64,000 bases of DNA from contig NC_092354.1 of the NCBI RefSeq assembly GCF_963676685.1, forward strand, positions 69,366,178 through 69,430,177. The letters run 5' to 3'. Positions 1 through 10,200 of the stretch are shown piece after piece. The stretch is from Mytilus edulis. Its lineage: Eukaryota; Mollusca; Bivalvia; Mytilida; Mytilidae. Numbering within the stretch: position 1 is the first letter of the stretch; every line of letters begins with the position of its first letter. Made by a program: the position numbers and the translations under genes. Below the pieces are notes generated by a model. The model was not told the origin of the DNA, ran no database searches, and saw only the letters and a list, made by a program, of their open reading frames with translations.

Positions 1-395
1 GAATCAGTGATTTAGAAAATCACTTATTTAAGTAAGTCCCCTGACTGGTTATAGCTCACTAGCCCAGGGCTAATTGGTAGCAGGATTTTACTAGCCCTGT
101 TGGAAGAACTACTAGCCCAACAAAATTGACCTGCTAGCCCGAGTATGCCTTAAAAATTCAGAGTTTGCTGCAATATACAATGAATTCTATAAACTTAACA
201 TTTTTTATCCGTTGTATAGTAGATTTTAGCAAATTGGATACCCAAAACTTATGTCAGCAAAAAAAATATCCCATTGCCAGAAATTAGTAGTGGTTTTGCT
301 AATTAATATTCATGATATGTAAATGAGAATTGTACCACGTGATAGTACTGTGAACTGGACTGGCTTGATAGGCTTGATATCATTAAAATCTTTAA
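1..395. other. Non-coding; 'ctagccc' dispersed repeat
   Basis: No coding sequence seen. The first 160 bases contain repeated 'actagccc/gctagccc' words that resemble stretches near 830-900 and, in the form 'ggactagt', near 58190-58310. This suggests a dispersed repeat family. The rest runs into the LINE fragment that follows. Confidence 0.4.
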
Positions 396-722
396 AACAC
401 GGATATTATAAGTTGCCCGTCACAGAGTCCTTATTTACAATCATTTTTTCCAAGGACCATTAGAGACTGGAACCAACTTCCAACATCAGCAACATCAGCT
501 GACACAGTTGATGGATTCAGAGCTGCCCTGAAGGCATGCTCTGCTAAAATTTAGACAGTAACATCCTGTAAATAGTTTTAATTGTATATATATAGAGAAC
601 GTTTTATCCTGTAAATAGCCAAGAGAAAACTTTCTGTGTTGTCCGACATTGCGTTAGTTTTCGCGGGACCTCATACATTCAAAATTTGAATTCGGTTCCT
701 TACCTGGAAGAAGAAGAAGAAG
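396..722 (+). mobile_element. 3' end of a non-LTR retrotransposon (LINE), reverse-transcriptase ORF tail plus 3' UTR
   Basis: The frame open from 396 to the TAG at 552-554 reads ...SPYLQSFFPRTIRDWNQLP..., ending ...ALKACSAKI. 'SFFPRTIRDWN.LP' followed by a short helix is the usual C-terminus of non-LTR retrotransposon reverse transcriptases. The catalytic domains are absent, as expected of a 5'-truncated copy. About 150 bases of non-coding sequence follow and end in a (GAA)n tract near 708-722, which could be the short microsatellite tail that many LINE clades carry. The clade cannot be assigned from so little sequence. Confidence 0.72.
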
Positions 723-2484
723 TCGAATCTGATTGGCTAAGATAGAATAGTGATGAGGGGATTTTCCACTTTCTATTTTGGAAACGCCAAGAATTTTTTG
801 TTACTAGTCCGTCGGGCATATTGGGTTACAAGTTCTGGTTGCCCGAGGCCTAAATGCTGTAGTCCCGGACGTCGGGCTAGTGGATTTTTTAACCCCTGGC
901 TTCTATATAAATATTTTATCAGCATGGCTAGTGCCAGTGGCTAACTTAGATGGTCCAAATTATAAAAATGTTTTACTTTAATTTTGTGTCGTTGTTGACA
1001 TCAAACGTTAATTTCAGTAATTTAACAAGTTTACAAGTCAATGCTTTCACAATGACAACTTTGAAATAATTAATTTTTGTAATCATATCCTTTCACACAT
1101 GAAATTCGACTTGTCAGAACTTGAAAGATTTGCAAATATTTTTGACTGTAACGACGAAATCAAAACGTTTAAAGTAGGATTTACTTTCGATTACATTGCA
1201 ATACAAATACTCGAAACCCGTGCACTCTGTACCTTAAAGCTAAACTCATGGCTAAGTTAGTTTTCTGACGGTTTAATAAATAGCGGTTAAAAATACCGCT
1301 TGTCGTTGCTATCCCGTTCGCTGATAATTCGTGACTGTTTCGTAAAGCAAAATAAAATATATATGCAACAATTTATTCAATAGAATAGAAAAAAAAATAA
1401 TACAAATATTTATATTAAATATCAATCTAATAATATCAAGGAAAAGGTCATTAACTTTAATAATACGAAAGTATAATATATGTATTAAGTTGAGACAATT
1501 CGCCCCAAATAACCTCGTCCCCATTTTGGAAGACGCATCACTGTTGAGCTTATCCTTACGGAGCACCTGATATCACACCAGTTTTTGGTGGGGTTCGTGT
1601 TGCTTAGTCTCCAGTTACCTATATTGGGTCTTGTGTACTATCATTTGCCTGTTTGTATTTTTCTTTTTTAGCCAAGACGTTGCTAGTTTATTTTCGATCT
1701 ATGAGTTTGACTGTCCTTTTGGTATCTTTCGCCCCTCCTCTGAGATGATCCAATCTTGCTCTACGTATAAAATAGTTGAAAACAGCTAATGATTTTGTAA
1801 CTTTAAAGAATAAAGAAATATAAGTTATTATAACTTCACTATTGTATAATTAACAGATTGATACCTTATTGTGTCTGATTGACAAAGTCTGAATGTTAAG
1901 TCAATCTGACTAAAATCATGTGTGTCACATGCTTTTTTACAAGCGTGTAAGCAAAACTTCGACACGTGACTTGTATTTTAATCAGACTGAATGAATTAAG
2001 GATGTCTCCTAGCTAGCAAACGCTGAACAATAATTGTGAAATCTTTATAGACGTGACAAATTGATAATGATAAAAAAAAAAACAGGGTGCGGCGGATTCT
2101 TACTTTCTTAAAAAACGACTATCATGAGCAGATTTTTTCTTAATCTGTTATTGTCCAACATGACAAATCCATGACAAAACATAAAATAAATAAAACAATA
2201 AAGAGATCATACAGTTTGAAAAGATAGTCGGTTTATATTTGTTTCTTTTATTTCAAGCTTTAAATATTTTTTTTTCATATTTATTTCTTTTTTAAATACC
2301 GGTATGCGGATGCTATAGTATAACATGTAGCTATAACACATGTTAAAGTAATCTCAGTTGGCTGCCATAATTAAGATTTAGCTATGCAATAATATATGGC
2401 TACCTATAAAGATATTTTGGGGAAAGTTTTTGTTAAAATGCCATAAGTAACAGAGGAGAAATAAGAACTGTAAAGTAAACCAGT
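723..2484. other. Intergenic, no gene recognised
   Basis: AT-rich sequence without a credible exon. The short ORFs at 750-944 and 1309-1566 have no recognisable composition or splice context. A loose inverted pair around 'gtcaatctgactaaaat' (about 1885-1915) and 'attttaatcagactgaat' (about 1976-1993) may be an old MITE. Confidence 0.4.
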
Positions 2485-3062
2485 GTCCCCCCTTTTTTTT
2501 TATATATATATATAAAACAACGCCAGACATGGTTGTCGTTTGTTGATGTGGTTCATAAATGTTTCTCGTTCCTATTTTTTTTATATTGATTAGACCGTTG
2601 CAACGGTTTTACACTAATAATTTTTTAGATCCCTTACTGTTCGGTGTGAACAAAGGCTCCGTTTTGAAGACCGTGCTTTGACCTATAATGATGTTATGAA
2701 AAAAATTATGAAAATTCTTGGCTGAATAGTTAGACTTAAAATGATGTTAGAACTATAAAAATAGTCTTTATGTTCATGAAACTATAGTATATGAAGTTTT
2801 TTCTGTATATTAATAAATAAATCAGTACGAGACCAATATCGCATTGACAATATGTGTCCCCCCTTTTTTTTATATATATATATATAAAACAACGCCAGAC
2901 ATGGTTGTCGTTTGTTGATGTGGTTCATAAATGTTTCTCGTTCCTAGTTTTTTTTATATTGATTAGACCGTTGCAACGGTTTTACACTAATAATTTTTTA
3001 GATCCCTTACTGTTCGGTGTGAACAAAGGCTCCGTTTTGAAGACCGTGCTTTGACCTATAAT
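2485..3062 (+). repeat. Two direct copies of a ~205-bp mussel dispersed repeat
   Basis: The stretches 2485-2690 and 2854-3062 are nearly identical, offset by about 369 bases, and both begin with 'gtgtcccccc' followed by a T run and a TA tract. They end in 'gaccgtgctttgacctataatga'-type sequence. The same family recurs at 24130-24345, 28960-29230, 31060-31310 and 45070-45275. Intervening sequence 2691-2853 differs from the copies. A local duplication or template-switch event is likelier than LTRs, because no internal coding region exists. Confidence 0.7.
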
Positions 3063-6000
3063 GATTAACTTTTACAAATTATGACCTGAATGGAGAGTTG
3101 TCTCATTGGAACTCATTCCACATCTTCTTTATATAACTATAAACGATGGAATAAATCACAGACTTGAAATCCCGATATATATGTGAACTACAAACAAAGA
3201 TTCACAGGGATATTACACTTCAAAATTTAAGGTTGTTGTCTATGTATAATTGTAATACAATTACACTAGACATCAATATGCACATCAATTTGAAAAGGTA
3301 ACGGAATACTAGAAAAAAAAAGTTGGATGTCATGGTATGGCGCCGACAATACTCTTGAGTTTAATCAGACCATTATGTACTGATTGACCATTGCTTCTGT
3401 GGTCATTTTGATCCGCTTTGGACTAATTTTCACTGCAACATATGTGTGAATATAAGAACCAGCTAGAATGACAAATTTTGATACATGCATGTTTTTCCCG
3501 ACCCCTAATAATTTTTGTCATTTGCCAATTTCAATTAGAGAAGACGTGTCGCATTCTGTAAGAGCGCGAGCTGCTGTTGTATGCCAGACATCAGGGGTCC
3601 AATAAGTAAAAAGTTACATATGTCGTGAATAGGTAAAAACTGTCTTGTGGCTTTGGTTGAAGTAACGCCTTCAGTCTAAAATCACAATTCATCATGTCTG
3701 ACATATGAGGAAACCCCTTTATTAGAATTGAAAAATAACTGTCATGATTTTAATATGATGCAACCCCTAGAATAACTTTTCAATATCTGTGCATTGGCAA
3801 AAAAGACGCGACAGAATAATTCTTATATCTGTCACTTAAGTCATTTACAGATCCTACAAAAAATTTCTTCAAAGGGTATGTTTTGAAAAGATCCCGCAAG
3901 AAATATTTTGTCATGTTCTTGCAAATCAAAATCATTGTAGTGCGATAGTGCATAATTGCAATGTACCTACAAATCTTATCAACCCATGTTTATTTTTATG
4001 TGCACAAAGATATTTCTTATAATCTCTAATTGATCTCTACATTCAATGACTTTAAGAAAGATTTGGATCTACCACCATTTGAAATAAACCTTATTGTCCC
4101 TTTGACACCTGTAATACCTGACTTAGTGGTATGGGATTTGCTCATTGTTGAAGGTCGTTCGGTAACCTATAGTTGTAAATATCTGTGTCATTTGGTCTAA
4201 TGTGAAGAGTTGTTCCATAAGCAATCACACCACATATCCCAATGTCCGATATAAGGGGAGAGTTGGGCGCCCGCTTACATCTTTAACCTCGCCACATTCT
4301 GTATGTGGCTGTCCCAAGTCAGGAGCCTGTTAGTCAGTTGTTGTCATTACGTTTATTATTTGTACATTAATTAGGCCGTTGTTTTTCTCGTTCGAATTGT
4401 TTTACATTTGTCAAATCGGACCCTTTATTGCTGACTATGCGGTAGGGGAGTAGCTTATTGTTGAAGGCAGTACGGTGACCTATAGTTGTAAATGTATGTA
4501 TAATATTTGGTCTTTTGGAGATTTGTCTAATTGGCAATCATACCACATACTTTTTTTTATTATAGTTTTAAAGCAGTCATTGTCCAAATCTCAATAACTG
4601 TTGTACCATTTTATATATAGACTTTGGGCAATACCAATACCATCTATTTGATAAGGGGTGTTCTGGTTTTTCGTTAAGGAATATCACACACTCAGCTAAA
4701 AGTATACATTTCGAACGATCGTAAACAGCTTTTCACTTTTTTTTCCCTCGCAAAATGAAATATCTGTAAACAAATGGAACTGCAAACTATACGACAAAGA
4801 ATACGTTTTTTTCCTTTCTTTCGCATTTTGGTCTCTTGTGGACAGTTGCCTCATTGGCAATCATACCACATCTTCTTTTTTATATATATATATATCATGT
4901 AGACTTTCTATTAGTATTTGAAAAGCAACATCATACCCCGATTAATTTAAATCATTAGAAGCAAATTATTTTTATTTTCATCAAGTAGTTAACAACGCAT
5001 GCTGAATGTTGACGCGGCTGTCCTTGGAGTTATTTATGAAGAGTAAACTCACCACTGCATGGATGGCTTGTCTGATAATTTGCGTAGTTTAAAACAATAT
5101 TGGCACGCTCAAATGACTCGACATGATTTAATTGCTAAGCTTGTATGACTTTTACCTCCAGAAGAGACATTTTTTACCGGTCATGGTTAGCACTGCCAAT
5201 AATTTTCCGGATTTTTTTTTTTGGAGTTGTACCAGTGTGGTTTAAAATTAGTCTTTTCGAAAAACAAGAATAAAAGACTTAAAAAGTTATTAAACCTTAG
5301 CATATGTTCTTATTCAAGCACAGACACAACTATTGATACACATATATATATTTTTTTATAAAACTTATGAAAATGCATTTCATATGCAGGGGAAAATAGG
5401 AAAGGGGAACTTATTGGGTTGAAAATTGAGTAGTAATACGTCTATGTGATGAGTTCTATAAAAATGCTTGTAAAAGTTGATTTGTATGTTCTATCAAACT
5501 TTTATATATCAAAACATCCGAAGTATTGGTTGTTCCACTTTTTTGTGTGAAAATTAAGTACTGGTGATATATATAAGCAATGTAGTATACTAGTTTTGAC
5601 AGACGGAAAGATTGAAAAAAATGTTACATACAGTGAAAATCGTCCAATTCACTCAATTTATTATGTTCATATGACATTGAAGTTTGATGTCAAAACAAAG
5701 CTGATACATAACTCTTTCATTTGATACCAATTTTTTGATGATATCTTCATTCGGGAATTTATTATAAGCGTTCCCGTGTTTGAAAATGAAAAAGACAAAA
5801 AAATCCGAAAATCACACTTTAACGCGATTTTACCAAAAATTGCACCGTGGGAAAACTCTACGACAGAGCTAATGCGAATTTTCAGCCGTGAGGTATTTCA
5901 GGCCATTAAACTCTTTAAATAAGCGACTTTTTCCGATTTGTCACTCCACTAAAATAACCACTGCCTATCAAAATAAAGTTGCCATTGAATGTCGTACTTT

Positions 6001-6465
6001 GACCTAAAATTGTTTACTGTTTACCTATTGTGAATTTGAATGGACAGTTGTCTCATTAGCACTCATACTACATCTTCTTATTTCTATCATTTTTAACAAT
6101 TGACAATAAGGCTAACTTACAACTGATCGATAACAGGTTTTTCTCGTCTTTTTTAATATCCAAGTTAATGTGAACAGGGGGTTCCCGTATTTCACTTCCC
6201 CGCCCTCGTCCTGAATCCCCTTGTAATAGAATTAGGATGCCTCGTTCCTGAATTTACATGTAGTTATATATAGAAGAAGCATGATGAAGAAGTACTCGCG
6301 TGTTACTCAAGTATTCGCTGTTGCATAAAGCCTTGGATAACGTATAACACATTTGTATGAGCTGGACGCATTGAACTCTTTTATGATGAATTGTTTTAGT
6401 TGACCCTTTGAAACATTTTATATGGTAATTAAAATGATTGACTGTAAACAGCTCTTTAGAACATA
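3063..6465. other. Intergenic, dispersed repeat fragments only
   Basis: No exon, RNA gene or ORF of note. Fragments of the 'tcattggcaatcataccacat' family occur at about 3090-3130, 4110-4240, 4260-4560, 4820-4885 and 6020-6080, all on the plus strand. The rest is AT-rich unique sequence. Confidence 0.45.
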
Positions 6466-6575
6466 TGATTTAAAGAGCATTTAGGAGCAGTGGCTTTAAA
6501 CAGCAATTAAGAACATTGGCTTTAAACAGCAATTAAGAGCATTGACTTTAAACAGCAATTAAGAGCATTGACACC
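6466..6575 (+). repeat. 26-bp tandem repeat, about 4 copies
   Basis: The unit 'ctttaaacagcaattaagag' plus 'cattga' is repeated about four times, with the first copy degenerate. The period is 26 bases. It lies downstream of the first LU gene, with no coding consequence. Confidence 0.8.
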
Positions 6576-7097
6576 CAAGAGCAGCTATAAAAATAGCAGT
6601 ACACAAGACGAAAATCTGATAAAAATAGGGCGTCTTCTTTGGCATTACGGAACAATAGCATATTTTATCAGTCAAATGCGCACTAAAATCTCTGCAGCTT
6701 TTGTTTCTAAATTAAATCTTCAGTTCTTAAAGTAATGTTAATTTAAGCATCGAGCAACAAATAAAATAGATATATAATTTGACGCTTGCGAGATACGAAA
6801 AAAGTACGTTCAGATTGAACACCTCTTTACTTCATGAGGTTATGAATTTGATTAAGAATTGTTATTTACGGTAATAATTATTATAATTCTTAATATGGCT
6901 AGCGAATATATCACTACGTATAAGCTGTAAAAAGTAAAACAACAAAAATACCGAGCTCCAAGGAAAATACATTAATGTCTCTAATCAAATATTAAGGGCA
7001 ATATAATTGGCATATGATACATTAATCTGAGTTAGTTTTATGTAACTAGTGAAGAAGACAAAAACAAAACATGACTTCACACCGTCTTAGACATGCT

Positions 7098-7278
7098 TTA
7101 ATGAGAACCACGATACAGGTTATCGGGTACAGTTTCCAAGTTACAGTCATCTCCTTGACAACAGAATGAGCAATTGAAAATAGCGTCTTGTAGTATAACG
7201 ACGTTATAGTTCTTGCATTCATTCCTGTCAGCTGATTCTACAAGCCAATCACGATTACACTCTGCTGATGTCGCGCAT
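7098..7278 (-). CDS. LU gene 1, terminal exon with CC-x4-CN motif and stop
   Basis: 181 bases after the acceptor TTGGTTTTAG. The first base completes an Arg codon. There are 59 further residues, CATSAECNRDW... to ...CCQGDDCNLE..., then TAA at 7100-7098. This exon supplies seven of the twelve cysteines, including the diagnostic last four. Confidence 0.8.
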
Positions 7279-10200
7279 CTAAAACCAAAGATACAAATAA
7301 ATTAAATGTACGATCACCCCCTTTTTTATCCCTTTCTCTTTACTTCCAGATAAAAGCTTGCAATCTATATACTTTAGGTCCTTCACTACAGAATAAAAAT
7401 ATGGTAGCTGCTGGTGTATATTGCAATAGAGAAAGATTTCTACTTCTTTACATGGTAAATTGACATATTTTGTCTAAGTTAGTCTATGAAAAGGTAAATA
7501 CTATGAGCTTTAGAGAATGGGGATTGCCCCGAGCACTTATTTTTTTACCTTTTCATAAACTCCGATTTAACACATATTTACAATTCACTTTTAATTGGTC
7601 TTACAGCCTGCATTGAATGTGTTGGTACAGGTAATATCTTTAGTAAGGTTGCTTGCTAGCTGAAAAGTGAAGTCATTATTAGGAAAGGAATACTATCCTC
7701 CCTTCGAAGTAGCTTAGTAGTCCTACAAACTGGCAGGACTAGTCTATTTTTAAAGGAGGGAAGTTTACATAACCTAATAATGACTTAACGGTTCAGCTAG
7801 CCTAGCAAGCAAGTTGACCAAAGATATTTTCTGCACACCCAATGCAATCGGCTTTAAAAATATTTATTTTGGTGATATCTTGTATCACAGGTGTTTGTAC
7901 ATCAGTAACTATCATCTTTAAATTCTTTCCATTATGATTAAAGTGCCTTTTGAGTTAACATATTTTACAATAATTACATTACAAGTATGTTTGTGAAGAA
8001 TTGTTATTTTGATAAAAACTCTTGTGCGTCATACTCAAATGAACCTTCATGACACGTGCAATCACAATAGAGTGTACAGGTTGATTAAAGAAAGAAATGA
8101 TAGAAATCGACTTTTAAAACCATAGCAATAAAATTTAATTATAAGAATTGAATGCATCTTTTGTTAATGTATAGGTTGTAAGAGTATTGATCGTGCGCAC
8201 ATTTCTAGAATGAAGCACTTCCGCACTTCATACAAAATGTGCTTTGGTCGACACTTTTACAATAAAATTACAAAAAGAAGCATTCAATTTTTGAATGATA
8301 CTAGTGAGTAGATCAACAAAACTTCGTTAATGAGCTATTTTTTCAATACACCAATTAAAATATTTCTCGAGTTGTAAATGTGCTAGCTCGCCTCGCTTTA
8401 AATTTCAAAGTATATATGTTACAGGCAATTTCTAAATTTAGGCATTTTGTAAAATGACTGAAATTTTTTAAAAGCATTTTCTAAAATGCCTGCATGATTT
8501 AGGCATTTTACAAATTGACTAAATTTAGAAAATGCCTGTAACATATACATTTCCACAGACTAAGCTAGATTCCTCAAACAAAAAAGAAATTACCTGAGTG
8601 TATAAAAACGAAAGCAGATGTTGGAGAAACGTGAAAACATACATGGAGTTCAAAGGTAGAAATTTACCGGAAGCTTGGCCATACTCCACTACATATCGAT
8701 ATAATTTTTTCAGTTGTTATTTTTATGTATAATCAAAGACATGAATGAGTGTCATGTTTTAAGTCAAAATCTTAAAGATAGCATTTATGTTCCATAATGT
8801 TATCAAAACATGGTATTCCGAAATTGCTTTATTGCAAAACAATTTACTGTAGATATTAATAATAACAACGCCAATGAGGTTAATGACGTTTTAATTCAAA
8901 TGTATATGCGAGTTTCGAGCGATACTCATGATAATTATTTACTTTTTCTAATTAATACTGAATACTCAAACATTTTGCCATTCCACTGGGTCTGTGTATA
9001 TACACGATATTTTGTAATGTAACTAGCAAATCTAGAATGTTGTATACATTCTACAGTGTCGATGTGGCATGCAGTATGTTGGCGAGATAGAACAGTCATT
9101 CAACAAACGCATGAATTGTCATCGTAGTGACTACACCTGCAAGCCCGACCTCCCCGTCAGTCGTCATTTGAGATCACCTGGGCACGCCAAAGCTGATCTA
9201 AAAAAACTTACCATCACTATCATAAATCACAACGAGGATTGGTCAAAGGTCGACAGACTTGCTCGGGAAAGTTTTTGGATAAGAAAGCTCAGGACAGTTT
9301 CCCCCAGAGGGCATTAATGAAAAATATAGAAGAGTCACTCATTTTCCCTACCATCACTAATTTTCCTGCCATCACTTGTGTCCAGTAACTCCGGCTACCG
9401 TACTGAACTCTAACACATTTCAGGAATTTTTGAATTATACTAGTTTTAATTACAGAGTTGGCAGGGATGTATAAGTACGCAGCCACGTTCAATTATTTAA
9501 CCTTAGTAAAACATTTATTACTCATTTTTCTAATCATCAAATTACTATATATTTGGGATGTTTAAATACGCAGTCTTTGTTGCAATTGCTCTACCGTTGT
9601 CATATTTTAAATATTATACCAGCTTAGATCGGTCAAGGCTGTTTATTGGGACTGTATTTCAACGCAGTTGTTGTAACATCTTAACTGTCATCACCTTTCG
9701 AATTTTAGAGTTGTGCCGGTTCATATCGCAAATAACTATTTTTATTCAAGCATACCTTAGCGGTCTTTGCGGTGTGTATGGAAATTTTAAAATTGTATCA
9801 GTGTCTCTGTTGTTCGCTTTAACTATTTTATTGTATAAATTTCAAGATTGTGATAGTAAAATCAGAAAAGATTGATATTGTTCAGTTTACATCGTGATCA
9901 TACTGATGAAGGATATCTGTTCTCCGAAATATTTAACATATTGTTCGTTTTATTGTTATTTTTGGTGATGTTGTACCATTTTAGACTTGTTATATATATA
10001 TATTAAATATGCAGTCTCTGTTGCAATTGCCCTACCGTTGTCAAAATTAAAATATTACACCAACTTAGGTTAGGGCGTTTTTGTTTTTTGGGGGAACTGT
10101 TATCCACGCAGTTGTTGTAACATCTTAACTGTCAGAATCTTAGAGTTGTGCCAGTTCATATCGCAAATTAATATTTTTATTTCAGCCTATCTTAGCGGTC

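Noticed and set aside
2485..3062. LTR retrotransposon
   Set aside because: The direct copies enclose only about 160 bases without coding or primer-binding features, and single copies of the same repeat are scattered across the window.
9558..9875. 105-codon hydrophobic ORF
   Set aside because: It is within a direct repeat whose second copy is not open; composition is explained by AT richness.
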